NCBI GenBank assembly: GCA_026645815.1
Contig: JAPKMR010000019.1
Coordinates: forward strand, 1 to 64,000
Source: Anaerolineae bacterium
GTDB taxonomy: Bacteria; Chloroflexota; Anaerolineae; B4-G1; SLSP01
DNA length: 64,000 bases
Direction of reading: 5' to 3'
Under the pieces are notes generated by a model. The model did not search any database and was not told the origin of the DNA. It saw nothing but the letters and a program-made list of their open reading frames with translations. Positions 1 through 8,222 of this stretch are shown here, in pieces (position 1 is the stretch's first letter; the number at the start of each line of letters is the position of its first letter). Position numbers and translations under genes: made by a program.

Positions 1-13
1 GCTCTTCCGATCT
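1..13. other. Illumina adapter remnant at contig edge
   Basis: The first 13 bases, GCTCTTCCGATCT, are identical to the 3' end shared by Illumina sequencing adapters. This is almost certainly untrimmed adapter and not genomic DNA. It marks the left edge of the window as an assembly end. Confidence 0.85.
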
Positions 14-204
14 CCGAACGGAGCGTAGCGGAGTGAGGAATCTCCCGCCTTCGGGCGCCGACCACTTCAGGAGCGGAGACCCTTCGACTCCCCTTCGGCT
101 TCGCTCAGGGCAGGCCACTCCGCTGCGCTGCGTTCTCCTTCGACTTCGCTCAGGACAGGCTGCTCAGGGTGACGGGCGGCAGGGTGACAGGCAGCGGAAA
201 GCGC
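14..204. repeat. Non-coding contig end with imperfect GC-rich direct repeats
   Basis: There is no credible gene here. The stretch holds two imperfect copies of a CCTTCGACT...TTCGCTCAGG(G/A)CAGGC unit (about 87-115 and 137-161), each an interspersed-repeat-like sequence. Repeats at a contig end commonly break short-read assemblies, so this may be why the contig stops here. Confidence 0.5.
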
Positions 205-1305
205 TCATGTAATCACCTTCAGGAACTCCCGATTATTCGGGTACTCCCCCAGCAGCTCCAACAGCTGCCGCAGGGCGCTCTGTGGCGGACGGTTTGCCAG
301 CACCCGGCGCAACTTCTGGATTCGGGGCAGGTCTTCCGGGTCGAGGAGCTTCTCCTCCGCCCGTGTGCTGCTAGCATGGACATCTAGCGCGGGATAGAGC
401 CGCGCTTCCGCTAAATCGCGCCGCAGCACCAGCTCGCAATTTCCCGTGCTCTTGAACTCCTCGTAAATCACCTGGTCCATGCGTGAGCCGGTATCCACCA
501 GGAGCGTCGCCAGCAGGGTGACCGAACCGCCGCCCTCGATGGCGCGCGCCAGCCCAAAGAAGCGCCGTGGTAACTCGAGCGCGCTCGCCTCCAGCCCGCC
601 GGAAAGCGTGCGTCCCGGTCCACCGCCGCGCCGGTTGATGGCGCGCACGAGCCGGGTGAGGCTATCAATCAACACCACGACCTCGTTGCCGCATTCCAGC
701 TCCGTGCGGATGTGCGCGAGCATCAATTCCGTCAGCGCGAGATGGTCGTCCACCCGCTGATCGCTCGAACTGGCGTAGACCTCCGCCTGCACGTGGCGGC
801 GGAAGTAGGTCACCTCCTCGGGGCGTTCGTCAATGAGCAGCACAATGATGCGTGCCTCAGGTTCGACCGCGCGGATGCCCCTGGCAAGCTGCTCCAGCAG
901 CAGCGTCTTGCCCGCCTTGGGCGGCGCCACGATCAGGCCCCGCGTCCCCCTGCCGATGGGTGCGATCAGGTCAATGAGCCGCAAGCCCCGGTCCTCCAGC
1001 GCGCCGAAATCGAAACGCGCGTGTGGGGCGATGGCGACCAGCTCCTCGAACGGCGTCCGCTGCCGGAAGCGTTCCGGCGCCTGCCCGCAGACCTGCGTGA
1101 GCGTCGCCAGCTCGCGACCTGCAGCATCCGCAGCGCCCACGAGCGCCGCGCCCTCGACGAGCGCGTATTCCCGCAGCAGCCTTTCGGGCACGCGTAGCCC
1201 TTCCACGCCCTTCCCGGGATCGAAGAGCACGCCCGCGCTCTGGTCTTTCGACCTGAACGCGTTCAGGCGCAGAATGCCCTGCACGCAATGGTTATCAGTG
1301 TTCAT
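205..1305 (-). CDS. rho: Transcription termination factor Rho, short form
   Basis: Hexameric RNA-dependent ATPase that terminates transcription. Visible are an N-terminal cold-shock-like RNA-binding region (about residues 5-70), the linker RTPFEELVAIAPHARF, the Rho version of Walker A APPKAGKT (127-134), an acidic strand VLLIDERPEEVT, the Q-loop-like LSGGLEASAL and the signature MDQVIYEEFKSTGN. At 366 residues it is shorter than typical Rho (about 420); the N-terminal helical domain is missing. It follows the gene at 1337-1810 after 31 bases and may share its transcript. Because the usual first domain is absent it could be a second Rho paralogue and not the housekeeping copy. Confidence 0.93.
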   Translation of the reverse strand: MNTDNHCVQGILRLNAFRSKDQSAGVLFDPGKGVEGLRVPERLLREYALVEGAALVGAADAAGRELATLTQVCGQAPERFRQRTPFEELVAIAPHARFDFGALEDRGLRLIDLIAPIGRGTRGLIVAPPKAGKTLLLEQLARGIRAVEPEARIIVLLIDERPEEVTYFRRHVQAEVYASSSDQRVDDHLALTELMLAHIRTELECGNEVVVLIDSLTRLVRAINRRGGGPGRTLSGGLEASALELPRRFFGLARAIEGGGSVTLLATLLVDTGSRMDQVIYEEFKSTGNCELVLRRDLAEARLYPALDVHASSTRAEEKLLDPEDLPRIQKLRRVLANRPPQSALRQLLELLGEYPNNREFLKVIT

Positions 1306-1336
1306 ACCTTTTCAGCTCCCAGGTGGGATGCACTTT

Positions 1337-1810
1337 TTACGTGCGTCCTACCTTAATATCATCCTTCAGGGTGGCAATCAACACACACGCACTCCCGCCC
1401 CGCAGAATCGAGTCCTCGATGACGACGCTCACGGGCGCGCCGAGAGCCTCTTCCAGGTTCTCGCTGAGATTCGCCGCCGAACACTCGCACAGCGCCGGTG
1501 ACTTCACCAGCCCCAGCCTCACCAGGTCACAGCCGCAGCTGAAGTAGGTTGCCTTGAGCGTATCCGCGTCCAGGCGTTCGTAGCGGGCTTTCAAGCCTCC
1601 CTGCGATAGCCGTTGGAGGAACTGCTCCAGGTCTGCGCTGTTCTGCCACAGCTCGCGGAAGATGGCTGTCGTGTACGATTGCGCGCACGCCCGCCCGCAG
1701 CTATGCAGCAGCGCACGCTGCCCTTGAGCGTCCAGCGCCTCCAGTCCCTGCTCGAAGCCCGCAAACCAGTACTCCAGGAAATTCCGCAGTTCGCCCGCAA
1801 TCTCATCCAC
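1337..1810 (-). CDS. Cys-rich protein, ATC-hydrolase/4-vinyl-reductase-like fold (putative)
   Basis: A 157-residue protein with paired cysteines: HSCGRACA near residues 37-44, then YFSCGCDLV and LCECSAANLSENLEEALG, ending with a GGSACVLIATL strand. A CxCS-helix-strand-G-x-C tail of this kind recalls small bacterial proteins annotated as L-2-amino-thiazoline-4-carboxylate hydrolase or DUF6144. I recall this pattern from memory and have not searched it. The cysteines suggest metal or Fe-S binding. It lies immediately upstream of rho on the same strand. The function is unknown. Confidence 0.7.
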   Translation of the reverse strand: MDEIAGELRNFLEYWFAGFEQGLEALDAQGQRALLHSCGRACAQSYTTAIFRELWQNSADLEQFLQRLSQGGLKARYERLDADTLKATYFSCGCDLVRLGLVKSPALCECSAANLSENLEEALGAPVSVVIEDSILRGGSACVLIATLKDDIKVGRT

Positions 1811-1843
1811 AGCTCAACCCTCCCACAGAAGGCTTCATCATGG

Positions 1844-1878
1844 GTGTTTTTAGAGGCGCCAGGCGCCCCCAAAAACAC
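1844..1878 (-). terminator. Hairpin terminator after the aldo/keto reductase
   Basis: Outer arms GTGTTTTT (1844-1851) and AAAAACAC (1871-1878) enclose a GGCGCC/GGCGCC inner stem. It lies 20 bases beyond the stop of the minus-strand reductase and just before the next minus-strand gene, so it probably separates two transcripts. The A/T-rich flanks supply a T run on either strand. Confidence 0.65.
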
Positions 1879-1897
1879 TTTTCTTCCAGACGGCGTC

Positions 1898-2893
1898 CTA
1901 CTTCCTGCTCCCGTAATTGAACTGCGTGTGCTCCTCGTTGCGGTCCGTCGCGGGTGGCGGTTCCGGCGAGAGTGCGCCGATTTCCGCCCGCAGTTCCGGC
2001 GTCATCGCAATCTCCAGCGCGCCGAGCGAATCCTCCAACTGCGCCAGATTGCGCGCACCGATAATCGGTGCGGTGACCGCGGGATGGCTTCCCGCCCACG
2101 CCACCGCCAGGCTCACCGGGTGATAGCCGCGCGCCTGCGCGAACGCCGTGAAATCCTCCGCCACCTGCGTCATCCAGCCATCGTGATAGCGGGTCTGGTA
2201 CATCGCATTGCTCACCAACCGTCCCTGCTCGGGGCGGCGATTGACGCCATATTTGCCGCTGAGCAAGCCTCCGCCGAGCGGGCTGTAGGGAATCACGCCC
2301 AGCCCCTCGGATGCCGCCAGCGGCAGAATCTCCACCTCCGCCTGCCGCTTGACCAGGTTGTACATCGGCTGCAAGACCGCAAACGGCGCCCAACCCGCCT
2401 TGGCGGAAATCCCGAGCGCTTTCGCCACCTGCCAGGCGGCGAAATTGCTCGCCGCGGGATAGAGAATCTTGCCCTGCGTGACCAAATCATCCAGCGCCCG
2501 CAGCGTCTCCTCCAGCGGTGTGAAATCGTCGAAGCGGTGGATGAAGTAGACATCAATCCGGTCCGTGCCGAGCCGTTTGAGGCTGCCCTCTACGGCGCGC
2601 AGGATGTGGTAGCGTGTCGCGCCCCGTGCGTTCACATCGGCGCTCATCGGGAAATAGACCTTGCTCGTGATGACGACCTCATCGCGGCAGGGCGCCATCA
2701 GCTTGCCGAGAATCTCCTCCGCGCGCCCGTGTTGGTAAACGTCGGCGCAATCGAAGAAGTTGAGGCCCTTCTCCCGGCAGCGGTGGAACATCGCCGCGGA
2801 AGTCTCCTCGTCGGCATCCCCGCCGAAAGACATCGTCCCAAAACACAGCGGCGAGACCTGCACCCCTGTCTTGCCCAAAAACCTGGTTTCCAT
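1898..2893 (-). CDS. Aldo/keto reductase
   Basis: NAD(P)H-dependent carbonyl reductase of the AKR superfamily, 331 residues from the ATG at 2893, which has GGAGG just upstream. It starts METRFLGKTGVQVSPLCFGTM and shows the catalytic-tetrad context FFDCADVYQHGRAEEILGK (Asp, Tyr), a Lys in VVITSKVYF and the sub-barrel RIDVYFIHRFD. The C-terminal cofactor region is PIIGARNLAQLED. An in-frame extension upstream to 3319 exists only because the minisatellite at 2922-3090 is open in this frame; it is unlikely to be translated. The substrate cannot be told from sequence. Confidence 0.92.
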   Translation of the reverse strand: METRFLGKTGVQVSPLCFGTMSFGGDADEETSAAMFHRCREKGLNFFDCADVYQHGRAEEILGKLMAPCRDEVVITSKVYFPMSADVNARGATRYHILRAVEGSLKRLGTDRIDVYFIHRFDDFTPLEETLRALDDLVTQGKILYPAASNFAAWQVAKALGISAKAGWAPFAVLQPMYNLVKRQAEVEILPLAASEGLGVIPYSPLGGGLLSGKYGVNRRPEQGRLVSNAMYQTRYHDGWMTQVAEDFTAFAQARGYHPVSLAVAWAGSHPAVTAPIIGARNLAQLEDSLGALEIAMTPELRAEIGALSPEPPPATDRNEEHTQFNYGSRK

Positions 2894-2921
2894 ACCTGCC
2901 TCCTCTGCATAGTGGTGCCAC

Positions 2922-3090
2922 GGCATCCTGCCACGCTCGTGGCTGCGGCATCTCCCACGTCTGTAGCCGCGGCATCTCCCGCGTCTGTAGCCGCGGCATC
3001 TCCCGCGTTTGTAGCCGCGGCATCCTGCCGCGCTCGTAGCCGCGGCATTCTGCCGCGCCCGTAGCCGCGGCATCCTGCCGCGTTCTCTCA
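2922..3090. repeat. GC-rich minisatellite, about seven 24-25 bp units
   Basis: Consecutive imperfect units of the form GTAGCCGCGGCATCTCCCGCG plus a variable TCT, TTT, CTC or CCC end. Each contains a CGGCA...TGCCG near-palindrome in the later copies. The array fills the upstream region of the aldo/keto reductase. The two middle units are nearly identical and the outer ones are degenerate. The rest of 2894-3218 shows no gene. Confidence 0.85.
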
Positions 3091-3218
3091 GTATATGCGA
3101 GATCGGAGAAACGTAAATTCCCACGGCGTGCCATTTGCGGCAGAAACCTCTCCCCTTGCGGAATTCAGCGCGCTGCCTCAAAAACCTTGGCGCCTCTGCG
3201 CCTTGGCGCGAGCCTTCC

Positions 3219-3638
3219 CTACCCCGGTAGATTCCGCGATAGCAGCTGAATGTCCGTGCGCACCTGCCAACCCTGCGCCTGCCAGAACGCCAGCGCCGGC
3301 GCATTCGTCCTGAACACAAACAAATGGCACTTATCTATTCCGGCTTTCTGCAGCGCCGCGAGTACGCGCTCGACCAGCTGCCTGCCCACCCCCTGCCGGC
3401 GATATGCAGGAGCTATCGCCAAGTGGTGCAGATAGCCGCGCCGCCCATCGTGCCCGCAGAGCACCGCCCCGACCACCGTTGCGCCCTCTACGGCGATAAA
3501 GCCGTGCCCCGGATTGCGCTCCAGATAGCGTGTGATACGTTCGCGGGAGTCTGCGGCGCTCAAGCCCACCCCCTCCGTCTGCTCCCATAGAGCGGTGACG
3601 GCATCATAATCCTGTGGCGTCATTTCGCGGATGTCCAT
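3219..3638 (-). CDS. GNAT-family N-acetyltransferase
   Basis: Small acetyl-CoA-dependent acetyltransferase of 139 residues from the ATG at 3638. An in-frame ATG at 3650 would add four. The fold elements are MDIREMTPQDYDAV (strand 1/helix 1), GFIAVEGATVVGAVLCG (strands 2-4), the acetyl-CoA loop YRRQGVGRQLVERVL and the C-terminal ALAFWQAQGWQ (the usual xxFYxxxGF element). The acceptor substrate is not predictable; the arrangement is like the YpeA/RimI-type small GNATs. Confidence 0.88.
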   Translation of the reverse strand: MDIREMTPQDYDAVTALWEQTEGVGLSAADSRERITRYLERNPGHGFIAVEGATVVGAVLCGHDGRRGYLHHLAIAPAYRRQGVGRQLVERVLAALQKAGIDKCHLFVFRTNAPALAFWQAQGWQVRTDIQLLSRNLPG

Positions 3639-3704
3639 CGTGAGCCTCACTTTTTACAGCGTACCACAGCCGGTGCGGGATAGACTCACGCCCCTGCCGC
3701 ACGG

Positions 3705-3773
3705 GTGCGTTTCAAAACGGGGAAGAAAATTAATTTTTGGCGGCGGGGCTTTGCCCCGCCGCCAAAAATTAAT
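3705..3773. repeat. Partial MITE-like repeat with perfect 20-bp hairpin
   Basis: It begins with GTGCGTTTCAA (3705-3715), the same end as the element at 54207-54363. It continues through a perfect inverted repeat (arms 3730-3749 and 3753-3772, TTT loop) with core GGCGGCGGGGC. It matches the reverse complement of one end and the central hairpin of the 54.2 kb copy, with the other end eroded. It could double as a bidirectional terminator between the GNAT and DUF4397 genes. Confidence 0.75.
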
Positions 3774-3837
3774 CAAAAGAAACCAATGTAGAGTCTTTTA
3801 GGTCTCAAGCGCCCCAGGAATTCTCGACCTAATTGAA

Positions 3838-3866
3838 AAGGGGAGTCGGAATATCCAACTCCCCTT
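3838..3866 (-). terminator. Rho-independent-like terminator of the DUF4397 gene
   Basis: Arms AAGGGGAGT (3838-3846) and ACTCCCCTT (3858-3866), with an inner GGA/TCC extension, lie 18 bases beyond the minus-strand stop. On the minus strand the stem is followed by TTTTC, which is a short U tract. Confidence 0.75.
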
Positions 3867-3883
3867 AAAAGCCTCATTTCAAT

Positions 3884-4666
3884 TTAGCGCTTGCGCAGTT
3901 TCAGCACCGCGCCGCCGCTCAGGAGCGAGAGGCCTGCCAGGCCCATCAAGATGGGGGTGAAGTCCATCGCGCCGCCGCTCACCGGGAGCATCGCCATCGG
4001 GGCTGCATCCACACTGGGCACCGCGGTCAGAGCGGGGGATCCACCGGCAAGACCCATGGCGAAGATGGTGTAGACCGTCTGATTTGACAACCTCACACCG
4101 GGCACGGAGAGGACCACGGTCGTCGTACCGGCGAGGCGAACCTCCAGATCATAGGTGCCTGCATCCACCGGGAGATAGTCTCCCACGCCCTTGAAGGGTA
4201 CGTTGCCGAAGAGCACCGGACCACCGTTGGCAACCGCGATATCTACGGCGGGAGCATCAGGAGAAGCGTGTACGAAGCGGACGTGCGCCTTTCCTTCGGC
4301 TGGAGTAGCATTGTTGTCTACCAGCACGAGCGGCTCAATGTTGGCGAGCGTATTCACCGCCACGACAGTATAATCCTTGTCAGCTTCTAATCCCAGGTCG
4401 GCTTCAATGACCACGGGGGTAGTGGCGCCTGCAGGAACTACTTTGACATTGTAGGTCGCGGGATCGAGTTCCGCATAAGCAGTGACGCCTTTGAAGGGCG
4501 CATTCGTGAAGGCTTTGATGCTATCATTGACCCACACATCTACCGCGGGAGCATCAGGGGATGCGTGAACCACGCGCACCCGGGCCTTTCCATTGGCTGC
4601 CATGGTCGGCATTGCCATCGCCAACACCAACACTAACGTCAGGACTGCAACTGTAAAGCGTTTCAT
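3884..4666 (-). CDS. Secreted surface protein with two DUF4397 domains
   Basis: A 260-residue extracytoplasmic protein. The signal peptide MKRFTVAVLTLVLVLAMAMP ends near TMAANG. Two DUF4397 units start at KARVRVVHASPDAPAVDVW and at KAHVRFVHASPDAPAVDI. The C-terminus has a hydrophobic helix (about residues 233-254) followed by KLRKR, which looks like a membrane or sorting anchor. The start has AAGGAG at the right distance and a consensus promoter upstream (4737-4765). DUF4397 proteins are wall- or surface-associated with no known activity. The gene stands alone between two terminators, so it is monocistronic and probably well expressed. Confidence 0.9.
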   Translation of the reverse strand: MKRFTVAVLTLVLVLAMAMPTMAANGKARVRVVHASPDAPAVDVWVNDSIKAFTNAPFKGVTAYAELDPATYNVKVVPAGATTPVVIEADLGLEADKDYTVVAVNTLANIEPLVLVDNNATPAEGKAHVRFVHASPDAPAVDIAVANGGPVLFGNVPFKGVGDYLPVDAGTYDLEVRLAGTTTVVLSVPGVRLSNQTVYTIFAMGLAGGSPALTAVPSVDAAPMAMLPVSGGAMDFTPILMGLAGLSLLSGGAVLKLRKR

Positions 4667-4736
4667 TTTACCTATCTCCTTTTTAGTTTTAATAGTTTTA
4701 CTTTTTGTCTGTATTGGATAACCCTCAACTGTGTAT

Positions 4737-4765
4737 ATTGTATACGATTATCTAGTTTTTGTCAA
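4737..4765 (-). promoter_or_regulatory. Consensus sigma-70-type promoter for the DUF4397 gene
   Basis: On the minus strand TTGACA (4765-4760), a 17-base spacer and TACAAT (4742-4737) are separated from the ATG by a leader of about 60 bases. The remainder of 4667-4996 is AT-rich and shows no gene. Confidence 0.85.
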
Positions 4766-4933
4766 TACTTTATCGAGTATTTGTACAGGTTTTATGAGAT
4801 TTTTAGGAATTACCGATCGTTTGAGGCTTTTTTAATGATTACGAAAACACTGCCTGAGAGATGGACTTCAACTCGGATGCATATCTCGTGATGGAAATGT
4901 GACCGGCTTTCAGAGTGGTGGTGGCACTTACCA

Positions 4934-4965
4934 ACATGCCCCCTCTTGATGATGAGGGGGCATGT
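4934..4965. terminator. 12-bp hairpin closing the exporter-to-epimerase run
   Basis: Perfect arms ACATGCCCCCTC (4934-4945) and GAGGGGGCATGT (4954-4965) with an 8-base loop. It lies 31 bases past the stop of the minus-strand MFS gene, so it probably terminates the long minus-strand transcript. There is no strong T tract. Confidence 0.65.
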
Positions 4966-4996
4966 TCTACGCAACCTTGATCTGGAATTGCGCGCT

Positions 4997-6211
4997 TTAC
5001 ACCGATCCGTCAGGCATCTGACATGCCGGCGTGATGACTTCAGGTAGGGTCCGTAGATGCCGCTGTGCGTAGAGGCTAAGCCCTGCCATAATCACCGCAG
5101 CAGCGATACCGGGCGCCCAGGTGCCCAATCTTTCCAGCAGAAAACCGCCTGCAACCGGCGAGATGATTCGCGCGAAACTCCCCAGCGCCGAGGAGAGGCC
5201 TAGCGCACCCCCCACTTCCTCCGGCGGCACGGCTTTGCTTAGCTGGCTGTTCAGCACAGTGTTCAGAATGCCCGAGGCAAGCGAGAGTGGCACAAGTACG
5301 ACCAGCAGTGCGCCGACGCTGGGTGCTGCAGCCCATCCCAACAGGGCGGCTAACAATAAGCCAATACCTGCCAGGGTGAGTCGTCGTTCGCTAAACCGTT
5401 TGGTCAGGGCGCCAATAGCACCGCCCTGAACGATGACAACGACGATTCCCACGTAGGCGAGCACATAGCTCGTGCTTTGCGCGGTCAACGCAAAACGGTA
5501 CAGCGCGTAGGTGGAGAAAATCGTCTCGAAGACGGTGAACGCTAAACGATAGAAGAGTTGCATGTTGAGCAGAGGACCTACACACGGCAGGTGCAGCGCT
5601 TTCCATAGTAGTGGCAAAGAGAAACGTGTCTCAGGGCTGGTGCGCCGTTCCATCTGGTTTTGTGCCGGGAGCGATTCCGGCAACCATAGTAGCACCCCCA
5701 CGAGATTGACTGCTGCAATGGCTGCCGCGATGAAGGCAGGCAGGCTGTAGTTGCCGCCAGCGCTGAGTGCGCCCCCCATCGCCGGTCCAAGGATGAAGCC
5801 CAGACCGAAAGCCGCGCCAATCAGGCCCAGGCCCTTGGCGCGGTCTTTCGAGTCGGTAATGTCGCTGATGTAGGCTTGTGCAAGGGTGATGTCACCCCCG
5901 AGCAAGCCATCCAGAATTCGGCTCAGGAACACCATCCATAACGAGCGGGCAAACCCCAACAACAGGAAACTTCCCAGCGTTCCGATAAGGCTCACGATCA
6001 ACAGGGGACGGCGCCCGTAGCGATCCGAAAGCCGCCCCAGCATCGGCGCGCCAAGCAATTGGGTCACCGCGTTGGACGCAAGCAGGAAGCCGATCACCGT
6101 CGCCGACGCGCCAAACGTATCCGCGTAGTAGGGCAGCAGTGGCAGAATCAGGCTGAAGCCCAGGACATCTACGAAGACGAAGATCAGAATTTGGAGCAGC
6201 TGCTTGCGCAT
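4997..6211 (-). CDS. MFS drug exporter, TetA-like
   Basis: A 404-residue, 12-helix major facilitator antiporter. The MFS motif A GRLSDRYGRRP lies between helices 2 and 3, and the proton-antiporter-type GLILGPxxGG motif appears as LGFILGPAMGG. The N-terminus MRKQLLQILIFVFVDVLGFS fits the TetA/Bcr-like branch. The ATG at 6211 sits 7 bases past the stop of the upstream gene, so translation is probably coupled. Substrate unknown; a tetracycline- or multidrug-type efflux role is inferred from family resemblance only. It is the last gene of the minus run that starts near 12.6 kb. Confidence 0.88.
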   Translation of the reverse strand: MRKQLLQILIFVFVDVLGFSLILPLLPYYADTFGASATVIGFLLASNAVTQLLGAPMLGRLSDRYGRRPLLIVSLIGTLGSFLLLGFARSLWMVFLSRILDGLLGGDITLAQAYISDITDSKDRAKGLGLIGAAFGLGFILGPAMGGALSAGGNYSLPAFIAAAIAAVNLVGVLLWLPESLPAQNQMERRTSPETRFSLPLLWKALHLPCVGPLLNMQLFYRLAFTVFETIFSTYALYRFALTAQSTSYVLAYVGIVVVIVQGGAIGALTKRFSERRLTLAGIGLLLAALLGWAAAPSVGALLVVLVPLSLASGILNTVLNSQLSKAVPPEEVGGALGLSSALGSFARIISPVAGGFLLERLGTWAPGIAAAVIMAGLSLYAQRHLRTLPEVITPACQMPDGSV

Positions 6212-6218
6212 GGCTGAG

Positions 6219-7553
6219 TTACGCTGGCTTTTGGACTTCGTCCATGTAGGCTTTGATCGTTGGCAGACCTGCCATCTTATCATAGAAGAAGTTGTTGACG
6301 ATGTTGATAACTTCTGCGCGTGCGGCTTCCGCTTGTTCGTTCAGGGTTTTGCCCACCTGTTGGCGGCTCAGCAGGTCGCGCAACCGCAGCAGGTAGCGCA
6401 CGATCTCCGTTTCCTTTTCCCCTTCAAGTGCCTCGATGACGGCAACGATCAGGTGATCGGTCTCAGCCAGCAGGTTATCCAGCGGGATGGTTGCCCCCGG
6501 TTGAAAAGCATCATCAATCGTGCGGATGAGCGACCAGACCTGATAGAGGATGGTGGTCGGCTCATCGAAAATCTCGCGCAAGAAAGCGGCTTCCTGATAG
6601 CGTCCTGTCAGGCGGAAGAGGTTGTACATTCGTTTGGCAGCTTTGCCGTAGTTCTGCGGTGTATAACGCAGGTACTGCTGAACCTGTTTCTCCATTGCCG
6701 CGACATAATCTGCCAGAACGTCCGGTGAGACATGCTTGACCAGCTTTGAGAAGATGGGCGCGGATTCGGCTTCGAGGTAGATTTCCTGGAAGTAGGCATC
6801 CAGGTAACCATCGAGTGGGATGATGGCGCCATCGGGCGCCTCCCAGGTCACATCGAGCATGTTGCTGGCGTTGGATAGGCGTTGGTGTATGGGGTCGGCT
6901 ACTACCCAGTCGAGCTTGCACCAACCGGGATCCTGGGCAGCTTGCTCCCAGGTGAGCGTGACGGGCGTGCCATCTGGTAGTTCGGCGACGATGCCACCCG
7001 CTTCGACTTCATTCGCGGTCCAGGCGATGGGGGAGCCTGCGCGCAGGGGGGTTCCTTCTTTCACTATCTCAAAGGGATATGAGCCGAATTTGACCTCGAT
7101 GAGCTGGTAGGTCCCCCCGCGCAGCGTGCTGAGCGCTTTCTCACGCATGATCTCACCCAAAATGCGGCAGGCCTCTTCCCGCGTCGGCGCGATGATATTG
7201 ACGCGTTCGAAGTAATCGCAATCGCCGGGATGGGTTTGAATCTTTGATTGTGCTGCTGAGCCGGAAAGCGCCAGTGCGGTTTCGACGACACCAGGGACGT
7301 CGTGAAACTCCACCAATTTTCCGATCTCACGGAAGCGCGCCAGCTCTGCCGGACTGAAGTCTAGCATGCTGATTTTGTGCCCAAAAACGCCGGTCTTTAC
7401 ATCCATTGTGATGTCATCATCGCCTTTCATTGTCTGGATGGCATCCAGCCAACGGCGGGCTTCATCGGCGTTGATTTGCATTCCCAGTCGTGCAGCACTC
7501 TCGAGAATGCTATCCAGGTCTGGTTGGTTCGGTGTTTCGTGTTTGTCAGTCAC
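6219..7553 (-). CDS. Uncharacterised protein with nucleotidyltransferase-like motif
   Basis: 444 residues, not assigned to a family I can name. A GS-x(n)-DxD pattern, SGSAAQSKIQTHPGDCDYFE (about residues 97-116), resembles the catalytic signature of the nucleotidyltransferase fold. It is followed by a helix APTREEACRILGEIMREKA. The C-terminal half is helical (AAMEKQVQQYLRYTPQNYGK, VRYLLRLRDLLSRQQVGK), as in poly(A)-polymerase-like or minimal nucleotidyltransferases. It starts within the last four bases of the exonuclease gene (7550-7553), a strong sign of co-translation. Enzymatic activity is an inference; a structural search would decide. Confidence 0.72.
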   Translation of the reverse strand: MTDKHETPNQPDLDSILESAARLGMQINADEARRWLDAIQTMKGDDDITMDVKTGVFGHKISMLDFSPAELARFREIGKLVEFHDVPGVVETALALSGSAAQSKIQTHPGDCDYFERVNIIAPTREEACRILGEIMREKALSTLRGGTYQLIEVKFGSYPFEIVKEGTPLRAGSPIAWTANEVEAGGIVAELPDGTPVTLTWEQAAQDPGWCKLDWVVADPIHQRLSNASNMLDVTWEAPDGAIIPLDGYLDAYFQEIYLEAESAPIFSKLVKHVSPDVLADYVAAMEKQVQQYLRYTPQNYGKAAKRMYNLFRLTGRYQEAAFLREIFDEPTTILYQVWSLIRTIDDAFQPGATIPLDNLLAETDHLIVAVIEALEGEKETEIVRYLLRLRDLLSRQQVGKTLNEQAEAARAEVINIVNNFFYDKMAGLPTIKAYMDEVQKPA

Positions 7554-8182
7554 AATGTAGCTCCTTTCATCGTTGTATCATCCAAATTACATGCTTCCTC
7601 GCGCGCGCGCCGCACCTGTGCTTCCGCCAGCACCGCCGCGAAAATCTCTGCTTGATCGCGTGCATCTTGTAGTGCGTTGTGCGTGAGTTTGCGCCCCTCC
7701 AGATAACGGGTGGAGAGGTATTGCATCGAGGTGCGAGTCCAGGAGACTCCCGTCAGTCCCATGTAGAAGGCTTTGATATCCAGCGCTGAGTGCCCAAAGG
7801 GATTGAAGCGCAGAAAATGGTGGAAATACTCGTTCACGAACATCCAGTCGAAAGGGGCATTGAGCGCCACGAAAATGGGCCGGTGTCTGGGAGGTATAGT
7901 TCTCTCTACCCACTCCGCGAACTGCCGCATGGCTTCTCTTGGGGGTGTGCCATTTTCTGTGAGTTCGGCCATCGTCAGATTGGAAATGGCCAAAGCTCCA
8001 GGCACAGCATCCATAGTCACCGGTTGCAGCTCGATGTAGAATCCCACATCGGGGTTCTGCACCAGACACGCGCCGATGGAAAGCATGGAATACCGAATGG
8101 GGTAAGGCCCGGCAGTCTCTACATCTACCGAAATATAGCACTCGGTAGAGATATTGGGCTGAACATTGGGTTTCTCGCTCAT
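7550..8182 (-). CDS. DEDDh 3'-5' exonuclease (RNase T/DnaQ-like)
   Basis: 210-residue exonuclease. Exo I is CYISVDVETAGP (catalytic Asp and Glu), Exo II is FVALNAPFDWMF (Asp) and Exo III is LTHNALQDARDQA (His and Asp), giving a complete DEDDh active site. The fold hydrolyses nucleotides from 3' ends of RNA or DNA. Its position between photolyase and the nucleotidyltransferase-like gene, with a 4-base overlap to the latter, suggests nucleic-acid repair or processing. The DNA versus RNA preference cannot be told. Confidence 0.88.
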   Translation of the reverse strand: MSEKPNVQPNISTECYISVDVETAGPYPIRYSMLSIGACLVQNPDVGFYIELQPVTMDAVPGALAISNLTMAELTENGTPPREAMRQFAEWVERTIPPRHRPIFVALNAPFDWMFVNEYFHHFLRFNPFGHSALDIKAFYMGLTGVSWTRTSMQYLSTRYLEGRKLTHNALQDARDQAEIFAAVLAEAQVRRAREEACNLDDTTMKGATL

Positions 8183-8222
8183 GGCTCCATTCCTTGCTCT
8201 GGTGTTATTTGACTCTGGAATC

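Noticed and set aside
1613-3064. 483-codon plus-strand open frame
   Set aside because: Runs antisense to two good minus-strand genes and through the minisatellite; composition is Arg-rich and featureless.
2922-3090. CRISPR array
   Set aside because: The units are contiguous, with no unique spacers of constant length and no cas genes nearby.
1898-3319. Fusion of the aldo/keto reductase with a 142-residue N-terminal repeat domain
   Set aside because: The extension is just the translated minisatellite; the internal ATG at 2893 has GGAGG and gives the normal family length.
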